Below the pieces are notes generated by a model that saw nothing but the letters and a program-made list of their open reading frames with translations, searched no databases and was not told the DNA's origin. From the NCBI GenBank assembly GCA_026397725.1, contig JAPLUI010000080.1, positions 1 to 41,207 on the forward strand: 41,207 nucleotides of DNA, written 5' to 3'. This document shows, in pieces, positions 1-8,312 of this stretch; within the stretch, counting starts at the first letter, position 1, and each line of letters starts with the position of its first letter. The DNA is from Verrucomicrobiota bacterium (GTDB lineage Bacteria; Verrucomicrobiota; Verrucomicrobiia; Verrucomicrobiales; Akkermansiaceae). The position numbers and the translations under genes were made by a program.

Positions 1-720
1 GGAGGCGTTAGGCGGACTCACGCCCTCGCTGATGACGGCAAGGTAGTAGTCGCCTGCGGTCAGATAGTCCAGGTCGTTGAGCGGCAGCAACACATATCTT
101 TCCGGCCCGGTCTTTTGCATTTCCACCTGGCGGTCGCCGTTGGTGCCGGCGGTGTATTGGACGTTCGCATCGTAAAAACTACCGGAATCGCCAGTGGTGA
201 AATCCGGGATGGTTTCGCGCCGCATCGCCAACATCATTTCACCGGCGGAAGGTGCCAGCGTGAGTTCCCAGCTCGGGGTGTTGGCCGGGATGGTGACCTT
301 GAAATATGCCGCATCGCGTGGTGCCAGATTGGTGATGGTGGCACTGCTGCCGGCGGCGTAACTCAGGTCGGTCACCGGCAGCGTCATCCCGGTGCCGATG
401 CCGCGACTCTCGATGGCATAGGTTGTGGCGGCCGACGCGTGGTCGTTAAAGATGCCGACGTAGTAAGTGCCCGGTTCGAGCGGCCGCCCCATGCCCATGA
501 CCAGGCGGGGCGGGACTGTCTGATAGGTCGGGGCCCAGATGTCATAGGTGCGTCCGCTCCAATCGGTGCCGCCGCGCCAGGCATTGCCACTGGGCCAGTT
601 CGGGCTGTATTGTGGATAGCTCCAGCCGCTGGTGGAGGTGGTGGCGGGCAACTGGTCGCGGCGCACCACCAATAGCGGCGTGCCGCTGGTGACGTTCTTG
701 ACGCGCACGTCCCAACCGAC
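1..720. repeat. Intragenic repeat, copy 2 (period 1260 bp)
   Basis: This copy lies exactly 1260 bp (420 codons) from the copy at 1261-1980. The first 180 bp match with a single difference that I could find, including at synonymous positions. Similarity decays after about base 720. It encodes the repeated PPC-like modules of the giant secreted protein and probably continues left of the window. Confidence 0.85.
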
Positions 721-3700
721 GGCGCCGGGTGGCACGGTGAAGGAGAAGTAACGCCATGCCGCGGGCACTTGGCCGGCGACATTGGCGGTGCCGCCGTCAA
801 AGGCGAGGGGCACCGGCGCGTTGGCCACCACCACGAGGTCGGCGGTGGCGTCCGGCCAGGCGCTGCCGACTTGTTCGGCACGCAAGGTCAGACTGAAGGG
901 TCCGGCGGGCGGGTTGGCGATGGTGATGAGGCTGGCATGCTTGGTGCGGGCGACGCCGCCAGCCGTCACCGAGTACTGCCCGCCAATATAGCCGTAGTAG
1001 TTGTAGCCGTTGCTGGTGTCACCGGGCTGCGGGACGCGGGTGCCGCCGATCAGGCTCATGACCGGGTTGCCCACGCGGTTGTCGAGCCGCAGCTCGAGGC
1101 TCGCGGTGCCAGCGGGCACGCTGAAGGAATAGGCCTGCACCTGGCCGCCGGCGAGGCTCACCGGCTGGGTGAGGCCGGCGATGCTGGCCGCGCCGAGATC
1201 CGTCGTCACCAGCGGGCCATTGCTGGTCAGCACGCCACTGCTGGTGCCGGTGCCGATGGTGGAGGCGTTAGGCGGACTCACGCCCTCGCTGATGACGGCA
1301 AGGTAGTAGTCGCCTGCGGTCAGATAGTCCAGGTCGTTGAGCGGCAGCAACACATATCTTTCCGGCCCGGTCTTTTGCATTTCCACCTGCCGGTCGCCGT
1401 TGGTGCCGGCGGTGTATTGGACGTTCGCATCGTAAAAACTACCGGAATCGCCAGTGGTGAAATCAGGCACAGTGCCCCGCCGCATCGCCAACATCATCTC
1501 GCCGGCGGCAGGTGCCAGCGTAAGTTCCCAACTCGGGGTGCTGGCCGGGATGGTGACCTTGAAATACGTTGCTTCGCGTGGTGCCAGACTGGTGATGGTG
1601 GCACTGCTGCCGGCGGCGTAACTCAGGTCGGTCACCGGCAAGGTCATCCCGGTGCCGATGCCACGGCTCTCGATGGTACCACTCATGTTGTCGGACGCGT
1701 GGTTGTTGTAAACGCCGACGTAGTAAGTGCCAGCCTCCAGCGGCCGCCCCATGCCCATGACCTGGCGGGGCGGGACTGTCTGATAGGTCGGGGCCCAGAT
1801 GTCATAGGTCCGTCCGCTCCAATCGGTGCCGCCGCGCCAGGCATAGCCGCTGGGCCAGTTCGGGCTGCTCTGTGGATAGCTCCAGCCGCTGGTGGCGGTG
1901 GTGGCCGGCAACTGGTCGCGGCGCACCACCAGGATCGGCGTGCCGGTGGTAACGTCCTTGACCCGCACGTCCCAGGCGACCACTCCGGCGGGCACGTCGA
2001 TCCGTTGGAATTTCCAGCGTCCCGGTTGCAAACCTGCCACGGCCACGCTGCTGCCATTGAAGACCGCCGTGCCCGGCACGATCGGATGCACGTCGAGATC
2101 GAACGCGCCCAAGGCCTGCTGCGCGAGGAAGACCCCGACATACCACACGTCCGCCTGGTGGCCCGGTCGCTGCAGGAACCCGCCGCTGCCGGCGTAATCG
2201 GTGTATTGGGTTGCCGTGTCGTTGACATAGGTGCTGCCGCCGGTCCGGTATTGCCAACGGCTGGGCACTTTGTTGCGGCGGATCGCGATCTGCGTGCCCG
2301 GCACCTGGTTGGCTAACAGCAACTCCCAGCCCAGGGTGCCGACTTGCGCGGGAATATCTGTCAGACCGTAGAACCGCCAGCCGGCACGACCCGGCTGGTC
2401 GTTGGTCTTGAAGTCGGTGTAATTGATCGGCGTGATGACCGGATCGCCACTGGTGAGGGTGAAATCGTAGGGACTGGTGCCCCAGACCGTGATCAGCCAG
2501 GTTCCGTTTGTTAGAAAATCCGGTACCAGGGTGAGGCTGTCGGTGGTGGTGCCGGGGGCTTCGGAATAGGCGTCGTTGTCATTCTCCGCAGGCGCATTGA
2601 TCTTGCGCACGCAGACGTTGGGATCGCCCGAGTTGGCGGTGGTGCTGACGTCCCAGGCGATTTGATCGACCGGCACCTGAGTGCGATAGACGCGGTAGGG
2701 TGCGCCGGTGACCGCGACATTGGCGACGGTGGAACTGAAGGGAATGTCGGTGACGAATTGGATGCGCGAATCGAGCCCGATGGCTTCCCCGGCCGGGGCC
2801 ACCACACTCAGGAAATAGGCGTTGGAGCCGGTTCCGAGCACCGGTGCCACCACCAGCATTTGTCCGGCTTGCTTGCGGGTGTAATAAGCTGTCGAGGTAT
2901 GGAACGGCACTTTCGCGCCCCGCAGCGCGAGGTCCCGCGTGCTGCCAAGCAGCCACAAGCTCCAGGCCGGCGTGCCGATCGGGGTGACCGCGCGATAGAA
3001 GCGGATCCCTTCCGGTCCCATCGCAAAGGCCGGCGCATTCGACGCTTGCACCGCTTCGCCGATGTCATATTGGGAATTGCCGTTGCTATCGGTGTATGGC
3101 AGTTCGCCGAGATCATGCACATAGGCCCGGCCTGACACCACGCTCCATTGGGCGCCGGCCGTGGCGTCCACCATGATGAACCATTCCTGGCCGGCGGCGT
3201 ATTGGTCGTCACGCAACATCAGCCCGTCCGAACCACTATTGATAGAGCGGAAGTTGTAGCTGCTCGTATCGGGATAGGCTCCCAACCGGAGATAGAGGGC
3301 GGCTTCACCGCTGACCACGTTGAGCCGGGTGCGCCAGGCGCCGATGTCGGTGCTTTGCGCGGTGACGTGGAAATAATGGCGGCCGTTCCGGGGGTTGGTG
3401 TTGGTGAGGATTTGGGTGCCGGTTTCCGCAGTGCCCGGATCCCAGGTCAGCTCGCGGAGGTAGGGCTGCCAGTCGTCGATCACCACGGTGGTGGCGTTGT
3501 AAGTGATGCGCACCGAGCCGAGTTCATTGGGAAAGGTGATGCGGCTGCCGCCGGGCAGGCCGGTGAAGGTGCCGGTGATCGCGGAACCGCTGACGATGGT
3601 CCACGACGCGGTCGGATAGATCGTGGTTTCCAGCGCGGAACCCAGGTTCAACTGCAAGGTGCCAGCCACTGCCACCGCGCCGGTGGCGGTGATGCGGTCG

Positions 3701-4443
3701 GCGCTTGAGGTGGTCGCCAGATCGACGATGGTGGTGCTGGCGGCCTGCAAGGTGACGGTCTGACTCACCGTCAGGGTGCCCACCGTGGAACCGGCCACAT
3801 TCACGGTGCCGCCGGAGTTGAAGTTACCCGCGACGGAAACCGCGCCCTGCCATTCGGAACCCGGCGAGGTTTGCACGGTGCTGGCCGTGAGCGTGTAGCC
3901 CGCAGTGGCGGCGAGGGTGCCCGAGGTGAGCAGAATCTGGCCGCTGCCGGCGTTCAGGGTGTTGCTCACCGTGGCGGTGGCCGCCGGCGAGATGGTTAGA
4001 TTGCCGCCGTTGGTGCTCACCGAGCTGCTGAAACTGATATTGCGCCCGGCCACCAGGGTGACGGGCAGCGGCCCGCCGCTGGCGCTTAGGGCCGCGCCCA
4101 GCACCAGGTCATGCACCGCGTTGAGGGACAACAACGACGACACTCCGCCGGTTTTCGCAACTGGGGTGGACACCGTGAGATCGCCGGTTCCGGCGGCCCC
4201 ACTGGCGGTGGTGATGGTGACGGCGTTGCCGCCATTGAGCGAGGTTTGGATGGTGACGATATTGGCCACGGCCGGGCTGCTGGCGGGCGTGAAAATGTTA
4301 GGGTTGCCGCCGCTGAAGGCACCTCCGGCGGTGGTGCCGGTACTTACCGTGACATCGGAGGCCGCGTGCAGGCTGGCCGTGAGAGCAACGGAGAACAACA
4401 ACGGGTGGCAAGCCACGGCAAGGACAAATGGGCGGAAGTTCAT
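1..4443 (-). CDS. Giant secreted repeat protein, 3' end beyond window
   Basis: An uninterrupted minus-strand reading frame of 1481 codons runs from the ATG at 4443 to base 1 with no stop, so the gene continues off the left edge. The N-terminus (residues 1-28) has a hydrophobic core ending LTASLHAA, a signal peptide. Residues about 30-430 are Ser/Thr/Gly/Ala-rich repetitive beta sequence resembling the passenger part of autotransporter-like or beta-helix proteins. From about residue 430 the protein consists of beta-sandwich modules with the recurring patterns GTYYVGVYNN and AGDYYLAVISEG, typical of bacterial pre-peptidase C-terminal (PPC-like) domains. Residues about 822-1061 and 1242-1481 are two nearly identical copies. 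No catalytic motif is visible in the part present. It is probably a surface or extracellular adhesin-like or structural protein, or the N-terminal part of a protease whose catalytic domain lies outside the window. No Shine-Dalgarno sequence precedes the start. Confidence 0.85.
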   Translation of the reverse strand, partial: MNFRPFVLAVACHPLLFSVALTASLHAASDVTVSTGTTAGGAFSGGNPNIFTPASSPAVANIVTIQTSLNGGNAVTITTASGAAGTGDLTVSTPVAKTGGVSSLLSLNAVHDLVLGAALSASGGPLPVTLVAGRNISFSSSVSTNGGNLTISPAATATVSNTLNAGSGQILLTSGTLAATAGYTLTASTVQTSPGSEWQGAVSVAGNFNSGGTVNVAGSTVGTLTVSQTVTLQAASTTIVDLATTSSADRITATGAVAVAGTLQLNLGSALETTIYPTASWTIVSGSAITGTFTGLPGGSRITFPNELGSVRITYNATTVVIDDWQPYLRELTWDPGTAETGTQILTNTNPRNGRHYFHVTAQSTDIGAWRTRLNVVSGEAALYLRLGAYPDTSSYNFRSINSGSDGLMLRDDQYAAGQEWFIMVDATAGAQWSVVSGRAYVHDLGELPYTDSNGNSQYDIGEAVQASNAPAFAMGPEGIRFYRAVTPIGTPAWSLWLLGSTRDLALRGAKVPFHTSTAYYTRKQAGQMLVVAPVLGTGSNAYFLSVVAPAGEAIGLDSRIQFVTDIPFSSTVANVAVTGAPYRVYRTQVPVDQIAWDVSTTANSGDPNVCVRKINAPAENDNDAYSEAPGTTTDSLTLVPDFLTNGTWLITVWGTSPYDFTLTSGDPVITPINYTDFKTNDQPGRAGWRFYGLTDIPAQVGTLGWELLLANQVPGTQIAIRRNKVPSRWQYRTGGSTYVNDTATQYTDYAGSGGFLQRPGHQADVWYVGVFLAQQALGAFDLDVHPIVPGTAVFNGSSVAVAGLQPGRWKFQRIDVPAGVVAWDVRVKDVTTGTPILVVRRDQLPATTATSGWSYPQSSPNWPSGYAWRGGTDWSGRTYDIWAPTYQTVPPRQVMGMGRPLEAGTYYVGVYNNHASDNMSGTIESRGIGTGMTLPVTDLSYAAGSSATITSLAPREATYFKVTIPASTPSWELTLAPAAGEMMLAMRRGTVPDFTTGDSGSFYDANVQYTAGTNGDRQVEMQKTGPERYVLLPLNDLDYLTAGDYYLAVISEGVSPPNASTIGTGTSSGVLTSNGPLVTTDLGAASIAGLTQPVSLAGGQVQAYSFSVPAGTASLELRLDNRVGNPVMSLIGGTRVPQPGDTSNGYNYYGYIGGQYSVTAGGVARTKHASLITIANPPAGPFSLTLRAEQVGSAWPDATADLVVVANAPVPLAFDGGTANVAGQVPAAWRYFSFTVPPGAVGWDVRVKNVTSGTPLLVVRRDQLPATTSTSGWSYPQYSPNWPSGNAWRGGTDWSGRTYDIWAPTYQTVPPRLVMGMGRPLEPGTYYVGIFNDHASAATTYAIESRGIGTGMTLPVTDLSYAAGSSATITNLAPRDAAYFKVTIPANTPSWELTLAPSAGEMMLAMRRETIPDFTTGDSGSFYDANVQYTAGTNGDRQVEMQKTGPERYVLLPLNDLDYLTAGDYYLAVISEGVSPPNAS
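1261..1980. repeat. Intragenic repeat, copy 1 (period 1260 bp)
   Basis: Direct partner of 1-720 in the same reading frame. The high identity at nucleotide level suggests recent tandem duplication or continuing gene conversion rather than old domain repetition. Confidence 0.85.
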
Positions 4444-4701
4444 GATGGTGGTGGTTTGGGGGGTGCTGCCAAGCAGGCAAGGTGCCGACCTTGCCTCGCC
4501 GAACAATTCCGCTCTTATCACCCAAAGCCGATTCTGGCGAGATAAATTCCGGGGAAATTTTTTTTCCGCCGCGTGCTGGCTGAAAATTTGCCTGTTGCCC
4601 GCCACAGCCCCCCGGAACTGAGGGCCGGGACGAGCGGGGCACAACGGGTGCTTGGCGCCTCGCCGCAGGCAAGGCGCAGTTCCAACGGGGCCTGCTTGGG
4701 A
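4444..4701. other. Intergenic region upstream of the giant gene
   Basis: A 258-bp gap between the start of the giant secreted protein and the stop of the YchF-like gene. It contains a small hairpin (GCAAGG, six bases, CCTTGC near 4476-4493) and an AT-rich patch around 4540-4566 that could serve as the promoter region. I see no recognisable RNA gene or coding sequence. Confidence 0.5.
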
Positions 4702-5403
4702 TCACTTGTTGGCGCGGATGTTCATCACATCGTAGTCCTGCACCACATAAGGTTTCATCTCGAGCCGTTGTTTGCCGGCACGCTTGGCCCCCGTCTCGCC
4801 ACCCGCTGCGAGAAAATCGCTGAATCCGATCACCTCCGCGCGGATGAAGCCCTTTTGCAGCTCGGTGTGAATGCTGCCGGCGGCTTCCGCTGCCGTCACC
4901 CCTTGGCGGATCGGCCAGGCGCGGTTCTCCGGGCCGCCGACCGTCAGAAAGCAGATGTAGCCGCTGCCCTTGAACGCCCGCACCATCAGCGCTTCGGGAT
5001 CCGCAAGGTCATCCGGCTCCGCCAGTATCACCGGCCTGCTGGTGAGAAAACCGTGCCCCGTCAGCGCCTGCCATTCCGCCTCGCTCAAGCCGGCGGTGGA
5101 AACCGCTTGCTCACTCTCCAAATGGGCCTGCAGTTTCAACAAAACCGCCTGTTCCGCCGCCGCCGGATCGCGGCTCAGGCGCGTCTCGATGAACTCCAGA
5201 TCCTTCAGTAGCAAATCGACCAGCCGCTCGCGGCTCACCAGAATGACATCGGCATCGATCGAGCCCTCCTCGCCGACCACGTCCACCTGGGCATAGACTT
5301 TCTTCTTGGCCTCGACCAGCTCATGGGCCTTGTCCAGGCGCGGATCCTTGATGTTGTGCTTGCCTTCGGGAAGGCCCGGAACGCCGATCACGCAAATCTT
5401 CAT
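4702..5403 (-). CDS. YchF-like protein (DUF933/TGS) lacking most of the GTPase domain
   Basis: A 233-residue protein. The C-terminal part matches the DUF933/TGS region of the universal GTPase/ATPase YchF: AWPIRQGVTAAEAAGSIHTE, then LQKGFIRAEVI and finally YVVQDYDVMNIRANK. The middle (residues about 55-130) resembles YchF's helical region. YchF is normally about 360 residues, with an N-terminal G domain carrying GxxxxGKS/T, switch and NxxE-type motifs. Here the N-terminus keeps only a short piece, MKICVIGVPGLPEGK then DPRLDKAHELVEAKKK. This looks like a collapsed G domain without a proper P-loop. Nucleotide hydrolysis is therefore doubtful, whereas ribosome or RNA binding through the TGS domain is plausible. 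AGAGG lies a few bases before the ATG at 5403. It may be an accessory paralogue, with a full YchF elsewhere in the genome. Confidence 0.85.
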   Translation of the reverse strand: MKICVIGVPGLPEGKHNIKDPRLDKAHELVEAKKKVYAQVDVVGEEGSIDADVILVSRERLVDLLLKDLEFIETRLSRDPAAAEQAVLLKLQAHLESEQAVSTAGLSEAEWQALTGHGFLTSRPVILAEPDDLADPEALMVRAFKGSGYICFLTVGGPENRAWPIRQGVTAAEAAGSIHTELQKGFIRAEVIGFSDFLAAGGETGAKRAGKQRLEMKPYVVQDYDVMNIRANK

Positions 5404-5558
5404 GGCCTCTGGGTAGTCGAAAGAGCCACCGGGGTCAAGACCAAGCTCACTAACAAGCAGCGGAAACCGCGAATTCCACCAGCCAATCCGCGGAATTTTG
5501 CCGGACTCAGCCGGCCAGGCAGCAACATCCTTGTCCCGCAGTCTTCACAGATGGAGAA

Positions 5559-7331
5559 TCACAGCAACTGGCTATCCACCAGGAACCGGTAGGTGCCGGG
5601 TTGGGCGATGAGTTCGTCGTGGGTGCCGCTTTCGACGATCCGGCCGTGGTTGAAAACCAGCAGACGGTCGGCGTGGCGGACGGTGGAAAGCCGATGGGCG
5701 ATGACCAGGCTGGTGCGGCCATGCATGAGGCGTTCGAGCGCTTCGTTGACGAGGCGTTCGCTCTCGGAATCGAGGGAGGAAGTGGCCTCGTCCAGCAGCA
5801 GGATGCGGGGATTGGCCAGGATGGCGCGGGCGATGGCAACCCGCTGGCGCTGACCGCCGGAGAGTTTGGTGCCGCGGGGGCCGACGACGGTTTCGTAACC
5901 TTGGGGGAGGGCGGCGATGAAATCGTGGGCATTGGCCTGTTGGGCGGCAACCTGGATGTCATCGAACGAGGCCCCCGGTTTGCCATATTCGATGTTTTCG
6001 CGGATCGAGCCGCCGAAGAGCATGACTTCCTGGGGGACGATGGCGATTTGCGAGCGGATCGCCTTGAGCGCGAGGCTGGGGGCGGGGCGGCTGTCGAAGG
6101 TGAGCTGACCGCTTTCCGGGGCATTGAAGCCCAGAATCAGCGAGAACACCGTGGATTTGCCCGCGCCGGACGGCCCGACGAGGGCGATGCGCTGGCCGGG
6201 ACTGATCTCGAAGCTCAGGTCGTGCAGCACCTGGACGTCGGGTCGCGACGGGTAACGGAAGGACAGGTTATCGAAGGCGAGCGCGCCGGAGAGTTTGGCG
6301 AAGGCGTCGCCGTCGGTGCGTTCCGGCTGGGTATTGAGGAGTTCCCGCAGGCGCTCGGTGGCTCCGTTGGTTTGCTGGATTTGCGAGATGATTTCCGGAA
6401 ACGACCCGAGCGAGGCGCCGACAAAAATGGAGAACAGCACGAACGCGGAGAAATTCGTCATGTCGATTTCGTTGTTGGCAAGCATGCGGGCACCATGCCA
6501 GACGACGAAGGTAATGGTGCCGAACAGCGCCAGAATGATGAAGGACAGGAACGACGCGCGGTATTTCGCCCCCTTGAGGGTGACGGCGAGAAACCGTTGC
6601 AGGGCGCCATCGTAGCGGGTGGCCTCGAACGGCTCGTTGGTGAAGGATTTCACATCGGCGACGCCCTGCACGGTTTCCTCGATCACCGTGCCGGCCTCGG
6701 CGAGGGAGTCCTGCGCTTGCTTCGAGTGAAAGCGGACCTTTTTCCCAAACAGGGCGATGGCCAGCACCACCAGGGGCACGCTGCCCAGCATGATGAGCGA
6801 GAGTTTCCACGAGGCGATGAAGATGACAATCACGCCCCCGATCAGCACCACCGTTTGGCGGACCGCTTGCGGAATGGTGGTGAGCAGGGTCTCGCGGACG
6901 ACCCCGAGATCGGCGGAAATGCGGTTGCTGAGGGCACCGGTGCGTTGTTCCTGGAAATACGGGATCGGCAGCCGCACCAAATGGGCGAACAGATCGCGCC
7001 GCAGCCGGTTCAGCGCGGATTCCCCGGCCCGGATGAAGCCCTGGACCCGGAAAAACCCGATGAAGGCCTGCAGCGCCAGCGCCGCAACCAGCTTGAGCAC
7101 GATGGCATTGGATTCCGCCAGCACCTGCTGCGGGTCAAGGGTCTCGGGCGAGCGGAAGGCATCCACCGGGTTGCCAACCAATTCCTTGAGAAACCAAGGA
7201 AATGCCAGCGACAACCCGGCGGTGACAAACAGCGCGACAAGCGACGGCAGAAATACCGCCTTCTCCTGCATCAGGTACCCCCAAATCCATTTGTTGGAGG
7301 AAATCGGCTGGCTGGAAATCGGCTCTGACAT
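5559..7331 (-). CDS. ABC exporter, fused permease and ATPase (MsbA/ABCB type)
   Basis: A 590-residue half-transporter of usual length. Residues about 25-48, 77-97, 159-196 and 261-312 hold the six hydrophobic membrane segments. The nucleotide-binding domain follows with Walker A GPSGAGKST (386-394), Q-loop Gln434, signature LSGGQRQR (490-497), Walker B ILLLDE (510-515) and the H-loop in VIAHRLST. All catalytic motifs are intact. The family exports lipids, lipid A precursors or hydrophobic drugs as a homodimer in the inner membrane; the substrate cannot be read from the sequence. It is divergent from rsfS across a gap of about 100 bp that must carry both promoters. The ATG at 7331 has no Shine-Dalgarno sequence. 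Confidence 0.95.
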   Translation of the reverse strand: MSEPISSQPISSNKWIWGYLMQEKAVFLPSLVALFVTAGLSLAFPWFLKELVGNPVDAFRSPETLDPQQVLAESNAIVLKLVAALALQAFIGFFRVQGFIRAGESALNRLRRDLFAHLVRLPIPYFQEQRTGALSNRISADLGVVRETLLTTIPQAVRQTVVLIGGVIVIFIASWKLSLIMLGSVPLVVLAIALFGKKVRFHSKQAQDSLAEAGTVIEETVQGVADVKSFTNEPFEATRYDGALQRFLAVTLKGAKYRASFLSFIILALFGTITFVVWHGARMLANNEIDMTNFSAFVLFSIFVGASLGSFPEIISQIQQTNGATERLRELLNTQPERTDGDAFAKLSGALAFDNLSFRYPSRPDVQVLHDLSFEISPGQRIALVGPSGAGKSTVFSLILGFNAPESGQLTFDSRPAPSLALKAIRSQIAIVPQEVMLFGGSIRENIEYGKPGASFDDIQVAAQQANAHDFIAALPQGYETVVGPRGTKLSGGQRQRVAIARAILANPRILLLDEATSSLDSESERLVNEALERLMHGRTSLVIAHRLSTVRHADRLLVFNHGRIVESGTHDELIAQPGTYRFLVDSQLL

Positions 7332-7434
7332 GCGCTAAAGGGAACCGATGAACGGCACGACGTCAACCGCAGGATGAATTTTGTTGGTGCGCCGGGCATT
7401 GTGGGCTAAGGTGGCGGCCCCACCGTGGGAACTT

Positions 7435-7809
7435 ATGGCGATTCAAGGAGCAGAACTGGCGCGGGCTTGCGCATTGGCGGCGGATGAAATCCAGGCGGAG
7501 AACATCCGCGTCTGGGACCTGCGCGGGATTTCGAATCTAACGGATTTCATGGTGGTCTGCGCGGGCTCGTCGATGCCGCACCTGCGGGCGATCCTGCGTG
7601 ACATCTCCGGCCTGGTCCTGGAATGGCACGGCACGCGCCCGGCCAATTCCGAGGGCAAGGCCGATACCCGCTGGGTGATCCTGGATTACATCGATGTGAT
7701 GGTCCATGTGATGCACCAGGAAATGCGCGAGTATTACGGCCTGGAGGAACTCTGGTCCAAGGCCAAGGAAATCGACTGGCGGAAGGAACCGGACGCGCCG
7801 CCGGCTTGA
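7435..7809 (+). CDS. rsfS: Ribosomal silencing factor RsfS
   Basis: A 124-residue member of the RsfS/Iojap/DUF143 family. The family core is clear: KAxxIxxWDLRGISNLTDFMVVCAGSS near the N-terminus, then the EGKADTRWVILDYIDVMVHV region and the EYYGLEELW C-terminal signature. RsfS binds ribosomal protein uL14 and blocks joining of the 30S and 50S subunits when nutrients are scarce. I chose the ATG at 7435, preceded by GGGAA, over an upstream TTG at 7381 because the family starts close to this point and the extra 18 residues look like untranslated sequence. It is the only plus-strand housekeeping protein gene here and is followed by tRNA-Ser after 118 bp. Confidence 0.95.
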   Translation: MAIQGAELARACALAADEIQAENIRVWDLRGISNLTDFMVVCAGSSMPHLRAILRDISGLVLEWHGTRPANSEGKADTRWVILDYIDVMVHVMHQEMREYYGLEELWSKAKEIDWRKEPDAPPA

Positions 7810-7927
7810 GCCGCTGGCAAGCGGATTCCCCGAGGATTTGCCACCGGCGCAAAATCGGCGCAAAATCGGCATTGCCAAATCCCGGGAAACCCCCTAGCTT
7901 CCCGTTGCCGGCCTTCACGACCTTCAC

Positions 7928-8017
7928 GGACAGGTGTCAGAGTGGTCTAATGAGCACGCTTGGAAAGCGTGTGTGGGGGTAACCTCACCGAGGGTTCGAA
8001 TCCCTCCCTGTCCGCCA
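7928..8017 (+). tRNA. tRNA-Ser (anticodon GGA)
   Basis: The acceptor stem pairs GGACAGG (7928-7934) with CCTGTCC (8007-8013), followed by discriminator G and an encoded CCA (8015-8017). The anticodon arm is CACGC-TTGGAAA-GCGTG, giving anticodon GGA for UCC/UCU serine codons. A long variable arm follows (GTGGGGGTAACCTCAC), as expected for a class II serine tRNA, then a T arm with GGTTCGAATCC. It sits at the left border of the accessory island, and its 3' end is a typical integration target. Confidence 0.97.
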
Positions 8018-8022
8018 TCGGG

Positions 8023-8048
8023 TCCTGCGGGACCGATGGTGCGTCTTT
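8023..8048 (+). terminator. Hairpin just after tRNA-Ser
   Basis: GGTCC-TGCG-GGACC forms a 5-bp stem right after the tRNA and is followed a few bases later by a short T-rich stretch (GTCTTTC). It may help end the tRNA transcript. The stem is weak and there is no long T run, so confidence is low. Confidence 0.35.
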
Positions 8049-8190
8049 CTGCATATTCATGGGGATTCTTGCGCTTCTTGATTTGGTTAGAGACGCGGGT
8101 TCGCGCACCGTTCACGGCCATTTTTCGTGGAATCCGGGTGGAATCAGAGGCTTTTCTGTCGCGGATTGGGCGGGTTTGAACCCCGTCCCT
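8048..8190. repeat. Direct repeat copy A, truncated 5' end of a small gene
   Basis: About 92 bp (8048-8140) are identical to 16990-17082 in the same orientation, with patchy similarity continuing to about 8190. On the minus strand the copy encodes the first residues (MAVNGARTRVSNQ, then IKKRKNPHEYA) of the 92-residue protein encoded at 16785-17063, and then breaks off next to the tRNA. It is therefore a truncated duplicate of that gene's 5' end and upstream region. Confidence 0.85.
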
Positions 8191-8312
8191 TGCCCGCATG
8201 GCAGGTCGGCATCGTGAATCTGGCGGAACGGCTGGCAGAACTCTGCATCACGGTCAGAATCACCACATTTCCCGGCAATTTGCAAGGTCACTTTTTTGCT
8301 GATGCACTATTT

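Noticed and set aside
769..2316. A 515-codon plus-strand frame in the repeat region
   Set aside because: It is antisense to the continuous 1481-codon secreted protein, whose signal peptide and repeat modules are convincing; the plus-strand product is His/Gly/Arg-rich without motifs.
5601..7328. A 575-codon open frame on the plus strand opposite the ABC exporter
   Set aside because: It lies exactly antisense to a gene with all ABC motifs; its composition (Gly, Asp, Glu, Gln, no domains) is that of a high-GC shadow frame.
7850..7875. Tandem GGCGCAAAATC repeat before tRNA-Ser as a regulatory array
   Set aside because: Only two copies of 11 bp plus a partial third; too short to support a function.
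8048..8140. Direct repeat as the core attachment site of a tRNA-integrated element
   Set aside because: The repeat begins 31 bp after the tRNA and does not include its 3' end, so it is not a classical tRNA att site; I keep it only as an island border.
7924..8199. A minus-strand 91-codon frame across tRNA-Ser
   Set aside because: Its C-terminal part (GGIRTLGEV...) is the well-known translation artefact of antisense tRNA-Ser; only the duplicated 24 codons have meaning.
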